Made by a program: the position numbers and the translations under genes
NCBI GenBank assembly: GCA_051294375.1
Contig: CM119264.1
Span: 23,247,955 to 23,311,954 of the forward strand
From: Paraspadella gotoi
Lineage: Eukaryota; Chaetognatha
DNA: 64,000 nucleotides
Direction of reading: 5' to 3'
Shown: positions 27,951 through 40,353 of the stretch, one piece after another
Layout of the letters: each line of letters begins with the position of its first letter
Position numbering within the stretch: the stretch's first letter is position 1
Notes under the pieces: model-generated
What the model was told of the DNA's origin: nothing
The model's database searches: none
What the model saw: only the letters and a program-made list of their open reading frames with translations

Positions 27951-30900
27951 ATTTCTCACCGCAGGTGGCCGCATAAGGATCGACACACGCCTCAGGCAAA
28001 TCAAGGCATTACTCCCGCAGTCATCTTCACGATCTTGATGAAGCCCGTCGAGAAAGTACCGAATCTTTGAAAGATCTTGCGCACAATACGACTCTTACCA
28101 ATATGTTGAGAGACGCAACAAACATATTATTACGACACCGAAAAAACCTTAAACTGAAGCTATGGAAAAAAATAGTAAAAATTGAGAACGTAATATAAAA
28201 ATACTAAATCTGAGAGAGCTGCCACTAATCTTGCGCCGTTCTTCTTGTAAAACAAAATCTTCTTGAAATATACACTGTAAAGTCAAAAAGAATTAAATAC
28301 CTTAATTCTACCTATTGTGCGTAGTAGGTTGGCAAAGAAAAAATATTAAAACTAAACCTAAAAACGAATCAATACCTATCACAATACAACCCGAAAATAC
28401 ATAACGCAAAAAATCGATACACTAAGAAACAAAAGAGTTCTGAATCTGGATGCAATAATAGGAACTTAACTTTATTGTCTATTTTAATTTTAAGCATACC
28501 CGTCTGCGTGCCGTTGCAGAACGAAGAATAACCTAACGGGGCAAGGTTAACTAAGAAAAGACAACGGATGGGGCCTGAGACCACTCAAACGCTAGCCAAA
28601 AAAATAAACCAGCATAACATGGTAATCCCCCGTTGCGCTGGCTCCCTTATTCACTCCTGCTATCTTCATTTTTAAAGGGAGAAAAAATACAAAAAAGTGA
28701 GACGCACTAATTACCAACAACACTTACGACCAATTAACCCTGCCAAACGAAAATTGGGACGTTACCGGATAAGGTCAGGTATGTACTTAAAGGGTTCTCG
28801 TAAGGTCCTTGCCGCCCTAAAGAAGAAGACGGTGGTCAAGCAGTACCTTCCGTTACTGAATGCGAAAAAAATTTGGAGGGTCCGCGACGATTTCTCTTAA
28901 ACCAATTCTTACATGGAGGACCTGCCTGTGTGCGCAAAGAAAGAACCGCCAGGCGCGGCTGGCGACGCGCAGAGGAGACAGTCTTGAGGAAGGAAGGGCA
29001 TCCCAAAAGCCTAAAGTTGTGATATTTTAGCGTCAACTCAGCAAGCTCCGTCACCTAGTATGATCTCTTTTTGAAAGTCTCGAGGCGAAAAACTTTTATC
29101 AAGAAAGCGGAAAAAAATGTTAGGGCAAACTAATGTAAAATATGCAATCAGAAGAGTAGATTAATTATATATTTACTCCTCACTATAATGGCCGTCTCTT
29201 CTGCCTAGGGCTATCCCAATAAACGGAACAAACTAATAAAATACAAAAAATGGGAGCAGATGGGTGTTCTAAGCAGTGGGGTGGTTTTTGCAACCCCTCC
29301 GAAGAGGTTTTCGGTTCTTCCAAGTACCTTCGTTTTCCTGGTCGGAAGACAACGCCTTTGGCGAGCGTTGTGTTGTCTCTTCCTCCTCTCACTCAGCCAA
29401 AAAACCTTGACCTTGAAACTCAAACTTTACCTTTTTTTCTCACTCCCAAAAAGAAAACCAAAATCTAAAATAAAAACAAAATAACTTATGTTCAATTTGT
29501 GGGTTAGACTTAATTACTACAAAAACCGAAAATATCAAATTTTCTTTAAAAAACGAACAAGTAATTAAATTAAAAACCATATTTTATCCTAAAATTACTA
29601 AAATTTTCATTACGAAAAATTGGCCGTACCCCCGCACGAACGGAGGAGGAACGAACCTAGTTCCGGGTACAAAAAGAAAAAAAAAAATTTTCGAAAAAAA
29701 TTTAGCAAAAAAAAACAACCGCTAAGTCCAAAATACAAGAAAAGAAACTTACGGCGGTAGTTTAATTCTGTATCTTGGGGGAAACGGGGGGAAAATCTCA
29801 AATTTCTCCCGAGCGTAAAGTCGCGAAGATCTGAGAAAAAAGGCCATGATGTTAAATAACACTTTATCGGAGATATCGAGGGCCGTACGATCGATTGAAA
29901 ATTGAGGGTTAAACGCTGCCGAAAACCAAACAAACAAAATAACTGATATTATCAAAAAAAAAGAAAATATTAATATAAACTAAAAAATATTAAAGAAACG
30001 CGTAAGGTATAAACAATAATTAATTTTCAGAAATGCCCGCCGCACCAAGTACCCAGCCGTCAACGCAACTTTCGAAATTCGTAGCCTGCGCCGCATAATC
30101 GTCGTCCACGATCCGAGCGTCCACTACGAACCGGAAGCTCATGTTCATCAAGAGAGCTTGAAGCCGGATGTTAAACGAGCCATAAACACGAAAAATGTCG
30201 CTTTTTGGTAAACTTACGACAGCATGCGCGATGCATCGAAACGCTCGATGGCCCGCGGTTTACCTAAATACGCAACGGAGAAGAAAAGAAATTTGTTGCT
30301 CAAGCGAAAAATCTAAAACATTCCGATGGATAACGAACCTAAAACTCCTTTAACATAAACAAAAAAAATTCTAAAATTCCGGAAATAACGGGTAAAAAAA
30401 GGCAAAAATCGAGTATTTAAGAAAAGTCAAAGCTAATACATTTGGTCAACGAAGAAGAGGCTAGAGACAGGGCCGGACTTTTCCGCCTGCACGGACATAG
30501 CTCCCACGAACCTCACCGCCGGCCATGAAAAACACCCTTCCACCAATACCGCTTGCCTGAACGAAGACGAGACAGTCAAACAGGCAAAGCAAAGGAACTC
30601 CGTCCACAAAGGCGCGCCCATGCGCGATGCAAGGTCGCACATGAGTTGCAGAATTCGAAATTAGAATAGGCAAAATAAACATGAACAACACGAAATAAAA
30701 ATTAAATAGGCTTTTTTAGCGGGGCACTCCCATAAAAAAAGTTTTGCTAAGTGCAGAAAAAATAGGAAATCCGAGTGAAACGTGACCTGAAAGAAAAATG
30801 ATTAATAAATAACGTTTTTCAGCCTTCACGTTTTACAGGAAATCGAAGTCCGTATTTCGAAGATTCCCAACCCTTTACTCCAGCCACTCAGGAGAATCGA

Positions 30901-31520
30901 CTATTTCAGTCGAATTTTAATAAAACCAGAAAAACCGAATTAAAAAAACAAATAACTATTGATGCAAATGAAAACAGTTAATATCAAAAAGGGAAGAGGG
31001 CTTTTCCCCACGAGAAAAGGCTTAGAGCGCCATCAGTATTAAAGCAGAAAATAGGCCTAGTCCTATCAGGCGCGGGGCCTTGTTTAAATCATTAGAGAAA
31101 ATACCCGAAAAAAGAGTTCAAGATAGACCTCGCGCTACCGTCATGAACGGAGTTATAATTTATAAGATAAAAAAACGAAAAATATAATAATAATAATTAT
31201 AATAATTCATTTAAAAAAATTAAAATTCCCGTTTAAAAAACGCTCGGTTATTTAATAAAAAAATCTCTAAATAATTTTTACTTTAAAAAACGCTGTAAAG
31301 CGTTTCCAAAAACGAATAAACTTTTAAACTTTTCTGCGACGCGCGGGGACGTACGCACAAAAAAATTGAAAAAACTTCTGCGCCACCCGTTTAAAGAAAT
31401 AAAAATGTCGGCCGTATACGTAACGGACCGGCAGAACTTGTCCCTGGCGCGCAGTTAACGGGGACGCAGGACTAGAAAAAACGAAAAAAAATACTAAGAG
31501 AGAGACTAACTAAGAATCAC
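27950..31520. other. Microsatellite-free block, A-rich, small open segments
   Basis: The plus strand is strongly A-rich with short GC-richer islands. The islands at 30035-30205 and 30433-30690 stay open on the minus strand for 57 and 69 codons. A 46-nt minus-strand segment, 30218-30263, is bounded by TTTAG and GTAAGT. The 30035-30205 island is also open on the plus strand after a TTTTCAG, so direction is unresolved. A 67-codon plus frame at 28697-28900 (basic, LRPINPAKRKLGRYRIRSG) is also possible. No family is recognised. Confidence 0.35.
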
Positions 31521-31604
31521 GCGTTTTTTCGTCGAAACGTCGTCAGAATGAAAATCCTCAGAGAGAACCACATGACCCAAAAAAAAATGGGGGTGGGAAC
31601 GAAC

Positions 31605-33213
31605 GACGCACTGCGGATTTGACGAATCAGGCGTTTGCGGGCGGAACGCCATCGCTTCCGTTCCATACGCCCACCGCCTCCTCGCATGCCAGAGTTCCGG
31701 TTCGGCGGATGACGGTTCACGTGTCCCGTCGGACGAATTGAACGCCGACTTCGTTGAGAAACGTGACGGCGTTCAATGGCAAGTGAATCGTCAGAATCAT
31801 TTCCGACGGAGATGGAGCTTGAAGACGGTTTTGACCGAGCCTGTTGATGAGGGGGCTCCATGAGCGGGGGGAGGAGACTTGGAGCACAGCCCACAGGCCG
31901 TTCGCGATGTTGAAATGAAAGCGCCGTATGAACGTTGAACAAGGTCTCATCTCGACTTCGCCAAGAAAACTTCGTATTACCGGCCTCTCGAAATCACTTC
32001 TTCTCTCAATTCTTTCCAATACTCCGTCCTACTTGCCGTTTTCGGCGGAGCGGCTGGCACACACGTTCGTAGTCGCCGATTCAACCAACGTCCTCAATCT
32101 ATCCGAGACTCCATGAAAGATTCGAACTGGAACATAAATCCCTGCGCACTTCCATCGACGCCGACGCGAGAACGCTTCATCAATAATCGAGCTATCCATT
32201 TGAATTTCTCGTTGGCAGGACAAGATTGATGAATTGAATGAAGACTCTGTTCTCGTGCGTCGTTCCAGAAATGTAATTGGCCGAGTCGTCCCTGGAAGAT
32301 ACCGCAGCAGGCGTACTAGACAATGCTGAGACAAGAGCGCCAGACCCGGCTGGCAACTCCTGGCTACGCACCCACAATCTTCGTCGTCGACTAGTTGGTG
32401 CCGCCCGATGCCATCCTGTCAACAGCGCCGAAACGGCGTCAAACGGAAAATGCGGACAACGTTGCCGATTTCGAAGTCATCTTCAAGAGTCCGGTGGGAA
32501 GGGGGACGGTATGGCTCCGGGTTGGACGCAGCGTAAGTCGTCGTCGGGATGGTTTTGCAGCTTGAAGGACAGGTTGGGCCGTCAGTCCCGATTCCTTCTG
32601 GCGTCGTCATCAATCCGTGCTGCGGCGGAATACGGAGCCGTCCCTGTCGATCCTATGCTTTCAACCGGATGAAAACACGTGTCGACAATAGAAATTTGGC
32701 CCGCGAAATCGAGCTGACGGCAATGGCGGCCGAGGTGTTGCCTGAGGCGATCGCGAGGAACTCCGACAAAAGCTCCAACGCATCGTACAATTCATCTTAC
32801 CTCTTTCCATCGGTGGAAACGAATGATTCAACAAGTTGCCCTTTAGAAGTTGAATCTATCCCGTTGGCCTCCGCGATGTTTTTTTCCGTCGGGGCGGCTT
32901 TGGCGCGATCGTACGAATCGCTTTGAGCTCCACCACGCTCGTCGACGTTGGCAGGTTTGCGTAGGAAGATCGTTGCATTCCTGAAGGGCTGCTCGTCGGG
33001 AATTTGAGCCATGTCCGCCGTGAAAAGGTTGTCCGCATATCTCGGATGGCCTAAGTTTGGGAGAGGGTATCAGCCGGCCGTCTTGAAGTCGTCGATGTCC
33101 TTCCTCTTTTCGCCCGCACTAGCGCGACTCAATCTCGTCTTACAAACGACCGGCGAAGTCCACAAAAGACGCCGAAAGGGGAGGTTTCCTTGAAGGCTTT
33201 CGGCACTCGAGCC
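31605..33213. repeat. 1.6-kb direct duplication in the SSR-free block, copy 1
   Basis: Matches 38740-40353 from GCGGATTTGA(A)CGAATCA to GGCTTTCGGCACT, with many substitutions and small indels. GC-rich and coding-looking. The longest plausible minus-strand segment is at 32797-33012, which stays open upstream to about 33062 and reads MAQIPDEQPFRNATIFLRK near its start. Frames are broken in both copies. I cannot name the protein. Confidence 0.8.
32797..33062 (-). pseudogene. Candidate minus-strand coding fragment, unidentified
   Basis: About 88 codons are open with balanced, globular-looking composition (YADNLFTADMAQIPDEQPF at the start; AKAAPTEKNIAEANGIDS later). A TAA falls in GAGGTAAGATG, which is also a perfect splice donor, so this may be an exon end rather than a protein end. 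The second copy at about 39900-40190 keeps recognisable pieces in shifted frames. A decayed gene or element is likely; the identity is unknown. Confidence 0.4.
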
Positions 33214-35450
33214 TTCGAGAAAAATGTAGATTAAAAATTGCCTAGGTAATTTATAATCAAGTAAATTTTTGCGACTTTTAATCTTATCATAAGCCACATT
33301 TAATAATTTGTTTAGGATGCCTGAACTGGGAAAAACCCACAAGACCGACACAAATGCGCGTAATATTACTTAAATTATGTGGCCAAAATAAAATAGTAAT
33401 GCAACGTGACATTTAACCCACCAATATTTAAATAGCTCAAGTGTTTTAACAGGGGAGGGAGCTTTCCGTAAACCCCAAAACCTTTAACCAACGATCCTAT
33501 GTGAGCTTTTGTTAAACCAAGATTTTAGCCCCCCATATCCTCCAGAAGGGAGGATAAGGCTGTATGCTAAACCCGTCCCGGAAACAACTTCAAAAAAGAT
33601 ATAAAACAATCCTCAAAATATCTCCCCCGCCGGGACCCCACGGACCACCAAGGCTGCCCACAAACACATAGTGAGAGCGCGGGCTGTTTTGTTAGTGGCA
33701 CCGCCGCCCTCACACTGCTACGCTGCTGCGCGGACTCCCAGTCGCGCCCTTGTCCACACGAACCTTTTCAACCCCGACCTCCGGAAGGAACCATTACCCT
33801 AAATGGGCGACGAGACGGAAGACTAAGAAGCCGACATACGTCAAACCACTGGGCGTCAGATAAGATGCTCAGACTTCAATTCCAGGAGTCGAAAGCCGAG
33901 GGAGGGGCAAAGCGCCGTCCACGGGCCCCCAAAAGGGGGGGGCTGCCGACTCCGCCAGCCCATCAAGAACGCACTGCCAGGGGCCACTACAACCCCGGCG
34001 CTTGAACGTCCTTTCTCCAAATCATGTTCACCTTCGCGGGTGCAGCACTAAAACCGCCTCCAGGACTTCCTCATGCAAAACCTTGCCCCACCAACGCAAG
34101 ATCCGGATCTAAGGTGACCGCCAAAAGTTTGTCAAAGAACTTCCGGAAAAGACGCAATCGCTAAACAAAGCGGAAGCCGAAGCTGCAAATCGCCCTGGCG
34201 CCGCGACGCCTTAACACAAGAAAAGCCGAGGCCTTCTTTTCTGTCCCCTTGTCCCCGATTGGCCCGCCGCCGCGGTAACCGGAAACCCCTGGGGAAGGGG
34301 ACCCCCCCCCCCTTGCTGAACAGGAGCAGGTTGTCCTCCGCGACCCATGGTGCAGAGGCGCTACTATACAAGTGCCGGAACAACGTTCGGACCACCACAG
34401 CGGCAATCGCTAACATATCGCGGACTCCGAGCGGCCAATGTTGGGCGCCGGCTCCCGCGGCCGACCGAACGCAAAGCGCAGGCAAGAGAAATACCAAAGC
34501 CGGGGGCTGAACGCCTCGTCCGACCCCTCGCAATCCGGAACGCGCAACCCAAAGACCTTTTTTCCACTGGTGGAGGCTTGTATCTTGAAGCCTTTGGAAA
34601 AATTCAAGATTGTTCCCGCTTTAAACTTGGGAGAAAACTCGACAAGGACGGGTCTTCAAACTGGAAAAAAAGGGAGGAAAACAAAGAACGAAGCCGACAA
34701 ATACCCGCGACGGTCCCGTATTGAAAAACCCTTATGCAAATGAGGCAATAATAAATAAACAAATATTTTTTCTTTTTTCCAATAAAAAATTTTCAAAAAA
34801 TCGCGAATCTTTCCAAAAATAAAAACAAGCCCGAGGAATGACGTCGATAAAAACCGAAACGCGAATAAATCGGCATAAACGATTACAACTGTAAACGCCA
34901 AAATCTCAAATTTTTGAACTTACTACAAAATGTGAAATCCGTACATAAAAAATTAGACAAATGAAGAAGAATTCGAAAATTTCATTTTTACTGTCAAAAT
35001 TGAAACAAAAATTTCGAGTAGGGGGTTGCACTTCGAAATCGAAACAAATAAATAAATAAATTAACATATTTTTTTAAAACCCTACTTCAAGTCACTGAAA
35101 TAATAAATAAATTCTTAAAATAAAGTACTAACCAAAAACAAACAGTTTTCCTGAAGAACATTGTCTTAAACAGTAAATAATAATCAAAAAATTCAAATCT
35201 GAAAAAATAATTTAATCAGAATTTTCAGGTTAGGTACAGTCTATAGGGGAAATTCATTCGGCGAAGCAAAAAATAAGCATCTGGGAAAAACCGAAATTTC
35301 TTTTTTGGCCGAAGCCTTCTGTAAAAATAATTTCGGTTATGCCATAGCAAATAAAATGAAAAAATATAACCAACCAAGAAGGTAAGTTTCTTTGAGGTGA
35401 GGTATTCGTATTTATTTAACTTTCCCAAACTCAATATCAAACGATGAATT
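33214..35450. other. SSR-free block, unassigned; GC-rich middle part
   Basis: 33420-34740 is GC-rich with overlapping open frames on both strands: plus 34438-34743, 101 codons, basic; minus 34132-34533, 133 codons. Neither has a recognisable domain. 33700-34130 has no long frame. 34750-35450 is A-rich without coding signal. Confidence 0.35.
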
Positions 35451-35451
35451 T

Positions 35452-38400
35452 TTAAAATCGATTGCGATCGAAATTTTCATTCGGCCGCACCGAAACGCGC
35501 GCCGCCCGTAGAGTCGTTGCTAGGCACCCTTTCTGGTAAACGAAGGGCCTCCACAGGCTCGTCAACCTTGGTTTCCGTCCTACAAGAAGAGCGAGTGGCC
35601 GACCTTGGATCCAATGTGGAAAGAAATGTTCCCGTCTGACGTTAAAGGATGATATTCTTCGGCGTCGAGGCCGAGATGATGGAATTGCTGCATGAATCGG
35701 ATGCCTTCGCTCGGAGGACAGCGTTTGAAGCGTCTTTCCCCCCAGCGTCGACGAAGGAGACACCCTCCGAAGAGGCGAGAAGATTCTCCAGTCATCCGTC
35801 CGATGTCGACGACAGATAAACATGAGAAAAAAGTCATCTTATAAACCGAATATTTTTCTACATTTAGCGAAAGAGGCAATTTCGCTGTCGAATTGAATAT
35901 CGAAGAGAGACTCGAAGGCATGCTTCTGGCCGCAGATTCAAATCGTGAAAACTACAAAAAGTTTATAACACTCAGCGACGAAATCAGCAATGACGATCCA
36001 GCATCGCACGAGGCAAACGAAACATGGGCGGAGAACGGGACACAATCCGAAAGAGGACGGAGCCACCCGCACAACCGGAGACGAGACCCGGATGTTCTTT
36101 GGTTACCATGGAGACTAGACGCCTCCGATTTGGCCAACGTCGATCCCCAATATCCAAAGGAGTATCAGCCCGCATCCAATGGAACTAATTCCATACACCA
36201 ATTTTCCGTGAAATATATATATAATATAATATATACATATTCGTGCTTACCAGACGATCTGAATTTAAGATAATTCGATTTTGAAAAACGAGAAAAAAAC
36301 GCGATTTTTTTTTAACCCGAATTTACTATATTTTGGGAAAGCGAAAATCGCCAGAAAAAATAAGAATTTAAAAACTGAAACTTATCTCGAACGGTGAGAC
36401 GAATTAGGCGACAATGTTGGATAATAATTTTACTCAAAGACTAAAACTTTGAACGCACGTAAATAACGACGCCAGGCAGGCATCTCGGAGGCATCCAGAA
36501 GAAAGAACCATCTCCGCGTCTTTCTGTAAGGCCTGATCGCGATCCAGAGATAACAATCTCGATGGAAGTAACATTACATTGCATCCCAGTCACCTGGCCA
36601 CGTTAAAACGTATCGTCGACCGATTTCGCTCCAACAGCGAAGCCGACCCTGCACGTTGAAGACACGCTTCGCTGATGGGCCGGAAAATATCGGCGTCGAA
36701 ATGTCGCCGAAACTCACGCTGAGCTAGCACGTTGTCGACATCGATTACGAAGTCAGGTTTGTCAAATGAATTTCCGCGGCGCTTCAAACGACCCCCTTGG
36801 CCGTTGATATATCGTCGACGGTCCCACATCTTTGTAAGAGAGGAAACTTTACTACCCGCGGCAAATTCGATTCTCGGTCTCCACGAGATGAAATAAAAAA
36901 GAGAGAATTTTCTCTGCGCTGGCCGATGGCGTCCGTCCACCCCCACACGCAAGACAGTCGACGGGAAGGCATCCTCCATATCCTGATGGAACGGCGTCGT
37001 CAACGAACGAAATCTTCAATTTACCAACCTTTGTCTAGGGAGATAGTACCTCAGAAGCCGAGAATAAATATTTTTAAACGAGACTAACTGAATTTTCAAT
37101 CACTTTGTAAAAAATGGAATATTTTTAAAACAAAACGCAAATATCTCCATAATCCAAATAATACAAAGCTGAACACTGTCGTTGCTCAGAACGACGATCG
37201 CGATTGGCGCCGCAAGGGCAGAACGCGCCTCTGCCGACCGACTAAACAGCAAAGTCCCCACATAGCCTTTCCGCACGGCGCGGTCCTGACCATTCTGGCG
37301 GCGGCGTCCAAGACTAGATTTTTCCCGTGCTCTTCGATTTGCGAATGCGTGAAGATACTTTCCCGAAAATCCCGCAATCTCGACGGGGCTCATCGTCTAG
37401 TGGAAGAAGCCCGGGATGATGATTTCGTCCACAAAAGCAGCGCTCCTTTATCGGGCCAGTTTTCCGACACGATGACCACTTCCAAGCAGTTGAAGCAGCG
37501 GGCTTGAGAGACGCACAGTTTTCGACGATCCTGCCGGGCCACAACGTTGAAAACTTTTATCCGCAGCTATGCAAAGAGTTGGGCGTCCTCTTGCAAAAGT
37601 GAGCATGGAAAAAAGTTTCGATCCCCGGCGTGGACGACGACGCCGACTTCTGAAGACGGCGTTCCCGTTGATTGCCAGGAACGGCTGCGGCGGCCACCAG
37701 AAGCCTTCTCTTCTCGATGATTTGACCGCTGAGCGGCGTTGACCCTCGCCGCCATCTTCGCTTTTGCTCGTCGCCGCTGATCCTTTCATTTTTCGCCGGT
37801 GGTCTGACATGAGAACTTCTTGTATGGCAGAAAAACATGAAATCAAAAAAGAAGAGATCGTCGTTCCAATTCATGATTTCTTGTTCTAAAAATAACCACT
37901 TTTTTTCGCCACTTATCCTGAAAGGTGTGGCAAATCCGTTTGGAGAGCAGATCCACCATGGCGGCCGCAACGGTCGAGGGTCCTGCGAGTCGGTCCGTTC
38001 TCCTTCGCCGAGGTCGTACAACCTGCTGCAAAGGTGATCCAAACACCAATCAGACCGCTTGAGTCCTTTTCGATCGAGCTTTGGAACCGCCGAGGAATCT
38101 GGTTCTCATTTCGTCCCGCCGTCGTCCGCTTCATTCCCACTTTCTCTTGGAAGAACGCGAAGGGCGTCAACTGAGAGAGCCCGGTAGCGTCTAGAGATAG
38201 AATACGATCGATGGAACGCTTGGGAAGAACCGCGAACCAGTTGAGGAAGCTTCCCTTCAACTTCATTGGATTCCGTAGCGCCTCCAACCGCGCAGACGCT
38301 ACGGTTAAAACGCGGAAGTACGCTCAAAGTCTAAACGCGACGAAGTCTCGTCGACCTTTGATCTTTGGGGCGCTGGCTGCCTGAAGCATTTGGTAGGCGA

Positions 38401-38740
38401 GCGTTTGAGCTTGAACTCTCCAGAAGCCCGTCGCCATCTCAGCGGAAGCGGACGAAAGGCTGCTCCGAACGGCGCCGCTTAGAGGATGACGCCGTTTTGA
38501 TGCCGTTGAATGGCGACAGAGGAAGTATTACCTCAGCTTCAGTCGCGAAACGGTCCTTTCAGTTGACGCCGGCGTTTCGGCGTTCAAACGCCGCAGCGGC
38601 AGGAACGCCGCGGCCCGTGGTAAGGCTCGTGGAACTGGGGGGAGGATTTCACTCCCCTCGTTCCTCGCGCCGCCTCACGAACGCAATCCCATCATTGAAA
38701 GAGGTCCTTATTGCGTCGCGCAAAAACTCCATTGAAACGA
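35452..38740. other. SSR-free block, GC-rich shards with mainly minus-strand frames
   Basis: Minus-strand frames at 35580-35921 (113 codons, FMQQFHHLGLDAEEYHPL), 36590-37003 (137 codons, DFVIDVDNVLAQREFRRHF) and 37557-38042 (161 codons) look more protein-like than their plus shadows. They sit in different frames with A-rich spacers (36270-36420, 37080-37140). They could be exons of one gene or remains of several. I recognise no family. Confidence 0.35.
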
Positions 38741-38895
38741 ACGTGCGGGATTTGAACGAATCAAGCGGCAGGGCGGAAACGCCATGGCTTCCGTTCCAAC
38801 GCCCCACCGCCGTCCTCGCATACCGGTTTCGGTTTCCGGCGGATGACGTTTCCACTGTCGTCCGACGAATTGACGCCGACTTCGTTGAGACGTGA
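38365..38895 (+). CDS. Longest open frame of the SSR-free block, unidentified, doubtful
   Basis: A 176-codon plus-strand frame, basic and Ser/Arg-rich, with no recognised domain. Its last third lies in the 1.6-kb duplication, and the frame is not kept in the other copy (31605-31760). It may be a chance frame opposite a minus-strand gene. Confidence 0.2.
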   Translation: MGRWLPEAFGRRAFELELSRSPSPSQRKRTKGCSERRRLEDDAVLMPLNGDRGSITSASVAKRSFQLTPAFRRSNAAAAGTPRPVVRLVELGGGFHSPRSSRRLTNAIPSLKEVLIASRKNSIETNVRDLNESSGRAETPWLPFQRPTAVLAYRFRFPADDVSTVVRRIDADFVET

Positions 38896-40353
38896 ACGGC
38901 GAATTCATGGCAAGTGAAATCGTCAGATCATCGACGGAGATGGAGCTCGAAGAACCGGTTGACGAGCCTGTTGGAGAGAAGGGCTCATGACAGGGGGGGA
39001 GGATGACTGAAGCCACGACCCACTCGCCGTACGCGATGTTGAAATGAAGGCCCGTATGACGTTTGGAAACATGTCTCGTCTCGACTTCGCCAAGAACTCG
39101 TATTACCGCCTCTGCAAATCAACTTCTTCTCTCAATTCTTCCATACTCGTCCTACCTTGCGTTTTTCGGCGGCAGCGGCGGCACACAGTCGTAGTCCGCG
39201 ATTCACGCAACTCCTCTGCAATATTCTATCCCGAGCTCATGAAAGAAATTCGAAAACTGGACTAAAATCCTGCGGCACTTCCATCGACGCCGACCGCCGA
39301 GACGCTTCATCATAATCGAGCCTACCATTTGAATTCTGCGTTGGCGACAAGAATTTGATGATGAATGAAGCTCTGTTCTCATCGTCGTTCCAGAAAATGT
39401 AAAATTGGCGACGTCGTCCTAGGAGATACCGCAGCAGCGTACTAGCAAATGCTGAGCAAAGCGCCCAGACCCCGGCTTTGCAACTCCTGGGCTAACGCAC
39501 CCCCCATCTTCGTCGTCGATAGTTTGTGCCGATCCATCTGTCAACGCCGAAAATCGGCGTCAAACGGGAAAAATGACGGACGTTGCCGATTCGAAGTCAT
39601 CTTCAAAGAGTCCGGTGGAGGGGAACGGTAATGGTCGGGTTGGACGCAGCGTAGTCCGTCGTCGGAATGTTTTGCCAGCTGAAGGACAGGGTTGGGCCGT
39701 GCAAGTCACCGATTCCTTCTTGCGTCGTCAATCATCCGTGCTGCGGCGGATACGGAAGCGTCCTGTGATCCTATGCCTTTCACCGATGAAATCCAGCCGA
39801 ACAATAGAAATTTTGGCCCGCGAATCGAGCTTGACGGCAATGCCCCGAGGGAGTTGCTAGAGTCACGCGGATTCGAGGAACTCCGACAAAAAGCTCCAAC
39901 GCCCTCGTCATTCCATTACCTCTTTCCATCGTGGAACGAATGATTCTTCACAAAGCTGCCTTTTAGAGTGATCTATCCCGCGTTGGCCTCCCGATGTTTC
40001 TTCGTCGGGGCGGCTTTGGCCGCGATCGTACGCGAAAATCGCGTTGAGCCTCCCACATCCGTACGACGTGGATGAGAGTTGCGTAGGAAGACGTTTGCAT
40101 TCCTGAAGGGGCTTGGCTCGTCGGGACACACACACAGAGCCATGTCGCCGTGAAGAGAGTGGTCGATATCTCGGAATGGCTAAAGTTTGAGAGGAGAGGG
40201 ATATCCAGCCCCGGCCGTCTTGAAGGTCGTCGATGTCGTTCCTCTTTTCGCCGCACGTATGTGTGGCGAGCTGCAATCTTCGTCTTACAAACGAGCGGCG
40301 GAAGTCCACAAAAAGAAAGAACAGGGGTAGGTTCCTTGAAGGCTTTCGGCACT
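38740..40353. repeat. 1.6-kb direct duplication in the SSR-free block, copy 2
   Basis: The direct partner of 31605-33213, 7.1 kb away. The copies share length within about 10 bp but differ by substitutions as well as indels. This suggests a real, older duplication on top of any sequencing noise. A plus frame at 39044-39265 and minus frames at 38708-39016 and 39908-40447 overlap it; none is clearly the gene. Confidence 0.8.
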
